From Symbiodinium microadriaticum (Eukaryota > Sar > Dinophyceae > Suessiales > Symbiodiniaceae): a stretch of DNA of 64,000 nucleotides. Every line of letters begins with the position of its first letter. The stretch's first letter is position 1. The position numbers were made by a program, and so were the translations under genes. The stretch is taken from positions 110,167 to 174,166 of the forward strand of contig LSRX01000522.1 of assembly GCA_001939145.1 (NCBI GenBank). Reading direction: 5' to 3'. The notes beneath the pieces are model-generated. The model made no database searches. It was not told where the DNA came from and saw only the letters and a program-made list of their open reading frames with translations. Shown in pieces: positions 21,540-29,402 of this stretch.

Positions 21540-22168
21540 ACCTTCTCTGTTTATGTATATTGTATCTGTCTATCTGTACATGTGCACACTTGTACAGCTA
21601 CATGTATTTCGATGTGTGCGTGTGTATATACATATATAGGTGTGTGTGTGTGTGTGCGCGTGTGTGTGTGTGTCGATCATTCATGTATGTATGCATGTTT
21701 GTTTGTTTCTATCTTTCTTTGTTTGTATGTTTGTATGTAAGTATGTCAGTATGTATTTATGTATGTATGCATGCATGCATGTTTGCTTGCTTGCTTGCTT
21801 ATTCGTTTGCTGGCTTGCTTGCTTGTTTGGTTGTATGTTTGTTTGTTATGTTATTTGTTTGTTGGTTGGTTTTCTATGGGTTTGTTTATTTGTTTGCTTG
21901 CTTGCTTGCCTGCTTGTTTGCTTGGTTGGTTGTTTGTGTGTTTGAATGTTTTTGTGTGTTTGTGTATTTGTTTGCTTGCTTTTTTGTTTGGCTGTTTTTT
22001 GTTTGTCTGTTTGTACGTTTGTAAGTTTGTTTGTAAGTATGTTTGTAAGTATGTTTGTATGCAAGCATGCATGCATGCGTGTATGTATGTACTTATGTCT
22101 GTCTGTCTGCCTGCCTGCCTGCCTGTATGTATGTATGTATGTATGTATGTATGTATGTACGTATGCAT
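21540..22168. repeat. 630-bp TGTATG/TTTGCTTG tetranucleotide tract
   Basis: Blocks of TGTG, TTTG, TGCT, TGTA and TGCC period-4 repeats with a strand bias (G/T on the top strand). All open frames over it (up to 154 codons on either strand) are Cys/Val/Leu or Thr/Lys/Gln low-complexity artefacts. Confidence 0.95.
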
Positions 22169-22445
22169 GTGTCAATTCCGAGTTTGCTGTTCGCAAAATT
22201 AGCATGATGGTGGCAGCAATAGTCATGTGATGCAGATTCTAGCGATACGGTATATTCAGAATAACTACGCTTATATACACCCTTTTCCTTGCCGGGCCCT
22301 GAATCGCGCAAGTCTCCAGTAATCATGCCAGAGACCACTAAGCTTTATAAGCCGAAGGCCTCCACCCCTAAGTCCTTAACTCCCTTAACCAATCCCAAGT
22401 CCTGAAACTACGAACCTTAAACCCTAAACTCTAGGCAGGACATTT

Positions 22446-22554
22446 TCAGGTGGGTAGTTACCGTTATAGGAGCCTTATAGAAGGTCTATATACCTCACAN
22501 TCAGGTGGGTAGTTACCGTTATAGGAGCCTTATAGAAGGTCTATATACCTCACA
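22446..22554. other. Single-N join with exact 54-bp duplication
   Basis: The N at 22500 separates two identical 54-base copies (22446-22499, 22501-22554). This is an unmerged contig overlap, not a biological repeat. Confidence 0.9.
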
Positions 22555-22600
22555 GAAGCCTTATGGAAGCCCTATATACCCTAAACTCCCCCCCACCTGT
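22502..22600. mobile_element. Foldback FB-E
   Basis: Arms CAGGTGGGTAGTT and CCCCACCTG; centre GGAGCCTTATAGAAGGTC and AGAAGCC repeats. The left part is doubled by the N join. Confidence 0.75.
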
Positions 22601-23547
22601 AGTTTCCTTTCACTAAACTCCTGCAGAACACCCAAGCCCGAGGTGTTCTGGCAGAGCTCTCGCTTTGCCGACTATCCGACCATGCCCCGGCTACAGGCAC
22701 GGAGCCCAAGACCAAAACCCCTAAACTAGGTGCCTTAATAATCTGAGTAGGGTTCCATTTCGGGGGGGTTTAGTGGTATTGTGGGTTTAGTATGCGGGTC
22801 TTGTTGATTAGAATGGTCTCTATGGGCGGGGGGGTATATTACAGCATAAGTATGCAATTATGTAGCGACCATCAATGACTGATATTACTAAGTATTTCCT
22901 CCCCTACACTACATCTCATCATCTGAACAACCCTTGGCCCGAACCCGACAGTCTCAACGAGACCCTAAACCTCAACTAGGGTTTAGGGTTTAGGGCTTTA
23001 CGCCTGTATAGCTTCCAGGCCCTAAAGGTTAAAGGCTTCTGAATCACTAAATGCTCTATAACACCCCTTTTGCCCTTGTTTAGCCGCACGAAACACTAAA
23101 CCCGAAACCGCCGTCTAGCCCCTGAAACCCAAGTGAGGCCCGTTTTCTTGCGCATCCCAAGTGTCAAGACGACTGAGAGGCTGACATGCTCATCTTGTTT
23201 GGGTGCGAAATCGTTATCACACCTATGCACAACCATACGTGCAACTTCCTTAGCCTTGGACTCCGAATAGCCCAAGGTAGGTACCATTTAGGGTCTAAAA
23301 TAGGTACCATTTATGGGTTTTAGACCCTAAACCCTAAACCGTGCGATTTGTAGACTTGGGGTCTTAGCGGGTTTGTAAGCTCCTAGAAAAGCCCGTGTAA
23401 CATCGCGTCAGATCGTAAGCCCACAGCCCTAGCCATAAAGCCTAAGCCCTTAATGCCAGAAGCAACAGATGCCCCAAGTGGCAAACCCTAACCCTCCCCT
23501 TAGGGGGCTCCTTTAAGGGCCTCTTTTTCAGGTTTCCTCTTAGGGCT
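22601..23547. other. Unique DNA, no gene recognised
   Basis: Includes a small X-repeat-X at 23278-23313 (AGGTACCATTTA twice around GGGTCTAAAAT). Confidence 0.45.
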
Positions 23548-23645
23548 CCTTCGATATATTCCTTCCGAGTCGAAGCCCGTCACAGAAACGAACGCATGCT
23601 NCCTTCGATATATTCCTTCCGAGTCGAAGCCCGTCACAGAAACGA
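23548..23645. other. Single-N join with duplicated flank near the viral locus
   Basis: The stretch starting CCTTCGATATATTCC occurs on both sides of the N at 23601 (about 23549-23591 and 23602-23644), as expected for overlapping contig ends. The join lies about 150 bp left of the viral block. Confidence 0.85.
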
Positions 23646-23754
23646 CAAACCCCAAACCCCAAACCCCAAACCCTAAAAACCCTAAACCCTAAGCCCTAAA
23701 CCCCAAATACCCTAAACCCCAAACCCCAAACCTTAAACCCCAAACCCTAAACGG
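23641..23754. repeat. Telomere-like array abutting the viral locus, left
   Basis: About 110 bases of CCCCAAA and CCCTAAA units. The CCCCAAA variant predominates here and on the right flank, unlike most arrays in the window. Confidence 0.9.
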
Positions 23755-23762
23755 CCAATGCT

Positions 23763-23981
23763 ATGCTCACTCATAGTGCTTTGGTAGAGGATGACTCCTT
23801 GCTCAGGGAGTACTCCTATGAAGCTTTCATCGCCCACACTGTCAGAGCTGAATTGAAACTCCTTGGAGGGGATATACGATTCCTTCCCGTCCCAGCCGAC
23901 CAGGGTGTGGTCGGGCCAATCACTGGAGACAAGCCACTTTTGGCGCTCGATGATACCGGCTTTGCCCCAACCGGAATGTAA
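23763..23981 (+). CDS. Upstream frame segment of the RdRp-like protein (72 codons)
   Basis: This short frame starts at ATG 23763, ten bases after the last telomere-like heptamer, and ends at TAA 23979-23981. Its translation is protein-like (acidic N-terminus, then hydrophobic/charged alternation) and is better than the overlapping start of the 744-codon frame, which is out of register here. It probably encodes the N-terminal flank of the polymerase, now one base out of frame with the rest. The frame opens right at the repeat boundary because the repeat supplies a TAA at 23748, so the ATG may be fortuitous and the protein truncated. No domain is recognisable in this piece alone. Confidence 0.6.
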   Translation: MLTHSALVEDDSLLREYSYEAFIAHTVRAELKLLGGDIRFLPVPADQGVVGPITGDKPLLALDDTGFAPTGM

Positions 23982-26097
23982 ACGTTTCGTCGAGTTAGGT
24001 ACTCCTTTGATTCCATACACCCAAGCCGATCCAGGCAACCCTCTGGACGGTATCCGAATCGTAGTTGATCTCGAGAAGGTCGACTTACGGAAGGGTTTAG
24101 CGGAGAAATTTGAAGCCCAGGATGCGTTGGACTACGAGTCGAAAATATGTCTCATCGACAACGAACTTCTGAGAACACATGGGATTGAACCTAAGGCCAA
24201 GGTCGTCATCCCTGGATTGACCCAGGACGATATCAGCAAGGTCTTAGTCGCTTCGAACACGCACAGCAATTGCATTGCAGGCATTGGAAACCGTCATTAT
24301 GCCAAGAAAGAGACATGTGTCGAATGGAACGGCGGAATCTTCAAAAATTCTGTCGGGAATCCTTCCATTTTGATAAGACGGTCAGTCCACGCCTACATCA
24401 ATGTCATCGTCGAAGCGCTGATGCAGATTGACGAAACCACACTCAGAAGACAGGACACTCAAGTTCTCGAGATCCCGGCCTCCGAAGTGGTCAGTGAGTT
24501 ACACGGGAAAACGCTCTTCCCAATCCACAAGGAGATCGAGGAGATAGCACCGAACTCTTTCACGAAGACAATGATAGAGCAGAATTTCGATGCCGCTTCA
24601 GGTGATATCCTGCAACGAGAGCCTACGACACAAGCATTTGTAAAGCCAAATGAGGCTCTTAACAAGATCAAACCCCGTTTGATCCAACACAAGGGACCAA
24701 CTGGCTCAGCATCTGCTGCTCTCATGAATAAGTCTGTGGAACACATGATATTCCGTCTAGCATATTTTGTGGCCCGTTCAATCAAAGGCACAGATTACAA
24801 GGGCGTAAACGAGCGGATTCTCAAGTTCTACAATGACTTCAAGGCAGGAGGCTTCGCATCTACGGATTTTGGATCGTTCGACAGTTCGATCACTGACAAG
24901 GCTGTTGACGACCCGAAGAAACCTGGACTGCGGCGCATAATCGAAGAAGCTGTTATGAATGCTATCGAGAAGAAGTTTCCTGAGTCGAGTGACCTGAAGA
25001 ACACGTCACAGAAGCGGTGGAAGAAGAGCGACAAGGTAAAGTTTGATACACTCACTTTATACACGTCCATATTGATTAGGTATTCTGGAGACGGATTGAC
25101 CTCCGTCGGGAATTATCTAATTAACTGGACGATTGACCAAGTCGTTGACACCATCGCTGAGGTCTGCTTTACTGCCTGGGATTGGAAAGACACTACGATC
25201 AACGAGTTTTTCCAGGCATTTCCGTCGTTTACTGAGAACGAAGAAACAATCAACTATATTGTCATCAAAGTCAAAGAAGCGGCGGAATACATGGCAGAAA
25301 CTATCCGGCGCGAATCTTCCGGTCAACATGTCAAGAGGCCGAACCGGGAGTTCATTGCAGGAGAAGGTGACGACAGGGCAAAAGCGTATCTTTGGGACTT
25401 CATTCAAAAGTTTGAGCTGAAAGACAGGAAGAACAAGCGGTCGAGGGAGGTCCTTGGGTTGGTCACTGCCATATTATACGTAAGTGCTGGAATGAGCTTA
25501 GAGCCACAAGACCGAACTGGCAGGGTTCCACCGGATCAACTCATCGACAAAGAAAACCGCATAGAGTTTACCAGTCGCATCTATGTGCCGCTGAGCGGTG
25601 GTACGCAGATGTGTAGCTTCCCAAAACTCCGCAAGACCTTTTCAGTCGCGTCTATCACATTCAATGTGAGAGATCATCTGCACTTAGCGGCCGCCACAAA
25701 AATGATCAGCATTATGATGGTTGCTGAACAATGCCCTCTGCAATTTGCTTATTACTCGATGGTTGCACGAGTACATTTGCATATGCTGGAAGACGACAAA
25801 TTGGATTTGCAGAGGCGTAAATACGAGTGGTGGGAGTCAAAACTCGTCCATCTGATCTCGGATAACTCCTTGGACAACAGTCTTCGGAATGTGTACGAGT
25901 TCTTGCGAGGGAGAGTCGTAGCTGCTGAAGATCCGGACCTCTCCGCCCAGATGGTATCCGCTTTATCGAAAGAAATGCAAACAGATTCGAAGGCGATTTT
26001 AGCCATGATCGATGCCTTCGAAGGGGTAGAAGGGGGCGACCTACAATTGGCCTCCGAACTCACACAGCGTTATGCAGCTGCGCTCCCGCCCGTCTAG
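23863..26097 (+). CDS. RNA-dependent RNA polymerase, positive-strand RNA virus type (endogenous copy)
   Basis: The frame is 744 codons long with no internal stop, ending at TAG 26095. Residue numbers count from the TTG at 23863; the first in-frame ATG is at 23950 (about 715 residues), and coherent polymerase sequence seems to start near 23979, after the frame break. Polymerase motifs appear in canonical order. Motif F is at about 259-275 (FVKPNEALNKIKPRLI: Lys261, Arg272). Motif A is at 335-340 (D-FGSF-D, Asp335 and Asp340). Motif B is at 408-417 (SG-x3-T-x3-N: Gly409, Thr413, Asn417). Motif C is GDD at 502-504, and a likely motif E is FTSRIYVP near 570-580. All catalytic aspartates are kept. 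The fold replicates viral RNA in the cytoplasm; in a genome it is a captured copy whose activity is unknown. The style resembles tombus-/sobemo-/dinorna-like RdRps, but the family needs a phylogeny. An open frame this long suggests recent capture or constraint. Confidence 0.85.
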   Translation: MEGIYDSFPSQPTRVWSGQSLETSHFWRSMIPALPQPECKRFVELGTPLIPYTQADPGNPLDGIRIVVDLEKVDLRKGLAEKFEAQDALDYESKICLIDNELLRTHGIEPKAKVVIPGLTQDDISKVLVASNTHSNCIAGIGNRHYAKKETCVEWNGGIFKNSVGNPSILIRRSVHAYINVIVEALMQIDETTLRRQDTQVLEIPASEVVSELHGKTLFPIHKEIEEIAPNSFTKTMIEQNFDAASGDILQREPTTQAFVKPNEALNKIKPRLIQHKGPTGSASAALMNKSVEHMIFRLAYFVARSIKGTDYKGVNERILKFYNDFKAGGFASTDFGSFDSSITDKAVDDPKKPGLRRIIEEAVMNAIEKKFPESSDLKNTSQKRWKKSDKVKFDTLTLYTSILIRYSGDGLTSVGNYLINWTIDQVVDTIAEVCFTAWDWKDTTINEFFQAFPSFTENEETINYIVIKVKEAAEYMAETIRRESSGQHVKRPNREFIAGEGDDRAKAYLWDFIQKFELKDRKNKRSREVLGLVTAILYVSAGMSLEPQDRTGRVPPDQLIDKENRIEFTSRIYVPLSGGTQMCSFPKLRKTFSVASITFNVRDHLHLAAATKMISIMMVAEQCPLQFAYYSMVARVHLHMLEDDKLDLQRRKYEWWESKLVHLISDNSLDNSLRNVYEFLRGRVVAAEDPDLSAQMVSALSKEMQTDSKAILAMIDAFEGVEGGDLQLASELTQRYAAALPPV
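23970..23985 (+). other. +1 frame break between upstream segment and RdRp frame
   Basis: The upstream frame stops at TAA 23979, while the polymerase frame is one base ahead and is already open. Moving forward one base at the ATG-TAA step joins two protein-like stretches. It could be a lesion in an endogenous copy, a sequencing error, or a true programmed +1 shift at a stop codon. Alternatively the polymerase could simply start at ATG 23950, giving two overlapping frames. Confidence 0.5.
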
Positions 26098-26637
26098 ATC
26101 CTAGACCGGCGGGCCGCCCTCGGGCGGGCAGGTGTGAGCAAGGAGTCATAGGTTGCGGTTCTCGGTTTCGTCACCCGAGGATCAGGAGGGGCCAGGTCGA
26201 GTTTACCGAGCCACTCGACACCAGACCGTGCCCAACTATTTAGAGGAGGAGCCCAGACCCTCCGATGTGGAGGTGCGCACCTTCTTCACACTATCCACGA
26301 CCTTCTGATGAGCTGTGGGGCCCGTGCAGCCGCGGGGTAACAGCGAAAGCCCTTTCCTGCTAAAGTTTTCTGGCACGCGCGGTATTGGCAGGTTAGCGGG
26401 TGGTATTGGTGACCTCGCCCCTTAGGCAAGGGCGGGGGTTTTACGTGATGGTAAAGCGGCCCGATCAGTCTGGAGACAGGCGTCGAACGCCCTGCCCCTG
26501 TTGACGCCAGGGGTAGACCACCCGGAATTGAGACTACGGCACCCTGCCGAATCCTTGGACGCTAAGTCGGGTCTTGGATACGCAGGGGTTTCACAAAGAT
26601 ACCGCAAGGCACATGTATAGGTTTTATTTTCTTTGGG
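26098..26637 (+). promoter_or_regulatory. GC-rich structured intergenic region between the two viral-like frames
   Basis: This 540-base spacer has no protein-like frame and several stable hairpins. 26114-26119 pairs with 26122-26127 (CCGCCC/GGGCGG) directly after the RdRp stop. 26416-26423 pairs with 26428-26434 (one bulged base, AGGC loop). 26495-26500 pairs perfectly with 26508-26513 (CCCCTG/CAGGGG, 7-base loop). In bicistronic RNA viruses such a stretch may carry an internal ribosome entry site or a subgenomic promoter; that role is inference. The next frame is open from 26566, after a TAA at 26563. Confidence 0.45.
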
Positions 26638-27873
26638 GTGCCCCGCCCCGCCACGCCAAAGCAACGTCATCGGGAGCTCTTGGTACACAACGTTCGAGCT
26701 CCGCCTGGTGAACCACGCACTGCCCCTCCTCGTGATGCTGCCGAACGTGAGCGAATGCTTCGATGGGCGAGGGACTTTGACTTGGAACCGTGGGAAGTAG
26801 CCCGTTTGGCTTTGGAGGAGATCCATGCGCGGGACGAGCAGATGGTGCAGACACAACGTACGGCTGAGATCAGGGCGAGAGAACTAGCTGACCTCATCAG
26901 GATGGGTCAGGAATATCGTGCACGTCCCCCACAGACGGCTGGACCTCCTCCGAACAGTGGAGTGCCCGTCTTCGCCCGACCTCGCAAGAGAGCCCATGAA
27001 GAGATCGTTGCTACTGCTCCTGGGGTGTCTTCGTCGTCCTCCTGGGAAAGACCATCGATGGCAGCTGGAACGGTAACACCAAGACCGAGGGTGGGAACAT
27101 CCCTGGCAACCTCTGCACCACGACCGCCCTCGACATCCACTCCGACGAGTTCGCCATCTACCACTATGTTTGGGTTGCCACTACGTCTACTAAATCGACC
27201 CATGCCGCCGCCATCTTTTCGCCCTCCACCTCCTCGACGACGGGCAATGCTGCAAGAGGAGGATCGGCCGGTTGAGCCACAACCCACCACGCCGGGACGT
27301 TTACCTCCAGTACCACAGACGCCGGAATGGATGTTGACGTCGATCCCCACAGGTGACTTGGCACCGGTTACTCCTTTGTTGCCTGGTGACGCTGCTCCAG
27401 TTACGCCCCTGTCTACTGGTACGCCTGATCCACCAGGGGTGGGAAGTGCGCCAGCGACCCCGGTGATAGAGCCTGATACCACCGCGAGGCCCCCTGTGCC
27501 TTCTCAAGGCCCGATGGAGGGTGAGGCAGCTTCAATTACGCCCACGATACCGAGTCACCCCGTGGATGTGCCAGAGACCCCTTGGTCGATGCTCTACACG
27601 GTGGATGAGGTCATTGAGGACATCCTTAACACTAATACGGATACCTCGACTACCACATCGTGGTCTTCTGGGATGACTACAACCACAACGGTGGCTGGGG
27701 TGGCTGCTATTGTTCCCCCGTCGTTGGTCACAGTGTTCCATGTGCTCCACGTGGCTGCAGGGGGTGGTTGGGAATGTACGTGGGTTTCGGGCCCTACCCC
27801 GTCTCTGACATCGACCTCGTCGTTGCCCTCGTGGCCTACACTTTCGCGGTATGCTATGTCCTGGTGTTTGTAG
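26638..27873 (+). CDS. Second viral-like ORF: Pro/Thr/Ser-rich protein, candidate structural protein
   Basis: This is a 411-codon frame from GTG 26638, open upstream to 26566 without an ATG, so the start is uncertain. Residues about 33-95 are charged and helical (many Glu, Arg, Ala, Leu) and may form a coiled coil. A basic cluster RPRKR lies near residue 114. The rest is low-complexity Pro/Thr/Ser with repeated P-V/A-T-P units around 245-280, then a run of Thr. The position after the RdRp is where many two-gene RNA viruses put the capsid gene, but no jelly-roll pattern is apparent and the composition is unlike a typical coat protein. GC content is clearly above that of the RdRp. The frame ends at TAG 27871, but continues open beyond it. 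Confidence 0.55.
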   Translation: MPRPATPKQRHRELLVHNVRAPPGEPRTAPPRDAAERERMLRWARDFDLEPWEVARLALEEIHARDEQMVQTQRTAEIRARELADLIRMGQEYRARPPQTAGPPPNSGVPVFARPRKRAHEEIVATAPGVSSSSSWERPSMAAGTVTPRPRVGTSLATSAPRPPSTSTPTSSPSTTMFGLPLRLLNRPMPPPSFRPPPPRRRAMLQEEDRPVEPQPTTPGRLPPVPQTPEWMLTSIPTGDLAPVTPLLPGDAAPVTPLSTGTPDPPGVGSAPATPVIEPDTTARPPVPSQGPMEGEAASITPTIPSHPVDVPETPWSMLYTVDEVIEDILNTNTDTSTTTSWSSGMTTTTTVAGVAAIVPPSLVTVFHVLHVAAGGGWECTWVSGPTPSLTSTSSLPSWPTLSRYAMSWCL

Positions 27874-28031
27874 AGACCTACGCCCTGTTCGCCAACGACC
27901 TGCTTGTGGAGACCTACGCCGTGTTCGTCAACGACTTGCTTGTGGGCACCGAGCCGACCCTGTGGGAATATGACTGGGTTCGGGTCTTGCTTCTCTACTA
28001 CCTCGTCCACGACCGGGATGTGGCCAAGTAA
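27660..28031 (+). CDS. Alternative overlapping frame with hydrophobic segment (uncertain)
   Basis: This 123-codon frame overlaps the end of the second ORF. It contains a strongly hydrophobic stretch (LVVALVAYTFAVCYVLVF) that could span a membrane, then a 12-residue tandem repeat ending in NDLL. In this frame two of three substitutions between the 36-bp units change the amino acid, which argues against it being the constrained frame. It is either a genuine overlapping viral gene or a shadow of the Thr/Ser-rich frame. Confidence 0.25.
   Translation: MVFWDDYNHNGGWGGCYCSPVVGHSVPCAPRGCRGWLGMYVGFGPYPVSDIDLVVALVAYTFAVCYVLVFVETYALFANDLLVETYAVFVNDLLVGTEPTLWEYDWVRVLLLYYLVHDRDVAK
27873..27944 (+). repeat. 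Tandem 36-bp duplication inside the second ORF
   Basis: Two adjacent 36-bp units (27873-27908 and 27909-27944) differ at three bases. The length is a multiple of three, so the frame is kept. The TAG at 27871-27873 lies at the position matched by a TGG codon at the second unit's boundary, so it differs by a single G-to-A. Confidence 0.8.
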
Positions 28032-28419
28032 TCCGATGTTGGAGCGAGACGAGGATGATATTCCTCTGGGTGCAGGGGTTGGTCCTATCGATTCGCCGCA
28101 TCCGACGGAGGCTACGGAGACAGCAGGGGTGACTACGACTTCCCCTACGCTGTCGGAATATGATCGTCTGTTAGTGCGTGAAGTGGCGAGGCTGGTGGTT
28201 GCGGAAGTTTGGCATCTGCTGCGACTGGCAGGAGTTGTGGTTGAGGAGGGCCGGGTCACTCGTCTCGCGCTGCTCCGTATGGCCCGAGGGATTTGCGTTA
28301 TCCACCTCGAGCTGTCCCTTCCGTGGTTGATGAGGCCGAGCCCCTGGGTGATACAATGGTCGCTTCGATGGATGGTGGTCCGGCTCCGCCGCCCGATGGT
28401 GAGTCCGTGGGTTCGATGA
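27874..28419 (+). pseudogene. Continuation of the second ORF beyond an in-frame TAG
   Basis: The same frame stays open for about 180 codons after the TAG at 27871. It keeps a similar make-up (Thr/Ser/Pro stretches, acidic segment DEDDIPLGAG, then a Leu/Val/Arg-rich helical part near 28150-28270). A tandem 36-bp pair supports this frame: of the three base differences between units, two are synonymous here. Read-through, loss of function or an assembly error could explain the stop. The last 45 codons look less natural, and from about 28293 another frame reads better, so a second frame break is possible. Confidence 0.4.
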
Positions 28420-28514
28420 TGGTGGCGCCAGTGGCTGGGGAGGAAGAAGAGGAGTTTGTTGGTGAGTTGTGGGATGTCACTCCTCCTGGTTCTCCTTGTC
28501 CCGATGTGGACTGA
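28293..28514 (+). CDS. Acidic 3' frame segment of the viral-like locus
   Basis: A 73-codon frame (no ATG at its start; TTG 28293) reads as an acidic, Pro/Val-rich segment with EEEEE and a Pro-rich end. Its composition fits the C-terminal part of the second ORF protein better than the frame that runs to 28419, suggesting a frame break near 28280. It may equally be a shadow. Confidence 0.25.
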   Translation: MRYPPRAVPSVVDEAEPLGDTMVASMDGGPAPPPDGESVGSMMVAPVAGEEEEEFVGELWDVTPPGSPCPDVD

Positions 28515-28694
28515 GTTGTCGTTCGTGGTTGGGGTCTATTTGCTGCTGTATGTCCCCTACCAGTTTGTGGCTGTGGTGCCTGGCTTCAGTTCGTCGTCCG
28601 CTACCAGATCTGAGAGCTGTCTGTGTCCTTCTTTAGTGTACGCCTAACTCTGGGCAGATCGTTACACTCTGCGGAGCGAAAGGGTCATTACCCT
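28515..28694 (+). other. 3' tail of the viral-like locus
   Basis: About 180 bases of non-repeat sequence follow the last open frame and end at ACCC next to an A10 run. It is presumably 3' untranslated RNA sequence. A short palindrome-like GGGTCATTACCC lies at 28683-28694. Confidence 0.4.
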
Positions 28695-28704
28695 AAAAAA
28701 AAAA
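28695..28704 (+). other. A10 run at the 3' junction
   Basis: Ten adenines lie exactly between the viral-like block and the CCCTAAACC repeats. It may be the remnant of a polyadenylated RNA end used by a retroelement machinery, or simple slippage of the AAA in the heptamer. Confidence 0.5.
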
Positions 28705-28860
28705 CCCTAAACCCCAAACTCCAAACCCCAAACCCCAAACCCCAAACCCTAAACCCCAAACCCCAAACCCCAAACCCCAAACCCCAAATACCCCAAACCC
28801 CAAACTCCAAATACCCCAAACCCCAAACCCTAAACCCTAAACCCCAAACCCCAAACCCTA
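28695..28860. repeat. Telomere-like array abutting the viral locus, right
   Basis: CCCCAAA/CCCTAAA units in the same orientation as the left flank, running into the N gap. Shared variant type and orientation suggest the viral copy split or was captured within one array. Confidence 0.9.
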
Positions 28861-29402
28861 NNNNNNNNNNNNNNNNNNNNNNNNNNNNNNNNNNNNNNNN
28901 NNNNNNNNNNNNNNNNNNNNNNNNNNNNNNNNNNNNNNNNNNNNNNNNNNNNNNNNNNNNNNNNNNNNNNNNNNNNNNNNNNNNNNNNNNNNNNNNNNNN
29001 NNNNNNNNNNNNNNNNNNNNNNNNNNNNNNNNNNNNNNNNNNNNNNNNNNNNNNNNNNNNNNNNNNNNNNNNNNNNNNNNNNNNNNNNNNNNNNNNNNNN
29101 NNNNNNNNNNNNNNNNNNNNNNNNNNNNNNNNNNNNNNNNNNNNNNNNNNNNNNNNNNNNNNNNNNNNNNNNNNNNNNNNNNNNNNNNNNNNNNNNNNNN
29201 NNNNNNNNNNNNNNNNNNNNNNNNNNNNNNNNNNNNNNNNNNNNNNNNNNNNNNNNNNNNNNNNNNNNNNNNNNNNNNNNNNNNNNNNNNNNNNNNNNNN
29301 NNNNNNNNNNNNNNNNNNNNNNNNNNNNNNNNNNNNNNNNNNNNNNNNNNNNNNNNNNNNNNNNNNNNNNNNNNNNNNNNNNNNNNNNNNNNNNNNNNNN
29401 NN
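28861..29402. other. Assembly gap (542 N)
   Basis: Unknown sequence. Flanks are CCCTAAA-type on the left and unique DNA with G-rich degenerate repeats on the right. Any frame crossing this gap is artificial. Confidence 1.

Larger units (their letters stand above)
23755..28694 (+). other. Endogenous RNA-virus-like element (whole locus)
   Basis: This block of about 4.9 kb is the only part of the window with long open frames. It holds, in order, an RdRp reading frame, a GC-rich structured spacer and a Pro/Thr/Ser-rich second frame. No reverse transcriptase, integrase, LTR or transposase is visible, so it looks like a non-retroviral RNA virus copied into DNA rather than a retroelement. Telomere-like repeats touch both ends (stop in the repeat at 23748-23750; A10 run then CCCTAAACC at 28695-28710), with no spliced-gene structure. 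The left end seems to begin inside the polymerase polyprotein, so upstream viral domains are missing. The contig is bounded by a single N (23601) and a 542-N gap, but the telomere-like repeats lie on the same contig as the viral block, which argues for true integration rather than a stray viral contig. Confidence 0.75.

Noticed and set aside
21560-22230. Frames of up to 154 codons on both strands
   Set aside because: Pure translation of a tetranucleotide repeat; low-complexity Cys/Val or Thr/Gln/Lys runs.
27594-28259. 221-codon reverse-strand frame within the viral-like locus
   Set aside because: Antisense shadow of the GC-rich Pro/Thr/Ser frame; Val/Gly/Ser low-complexity with no motif.
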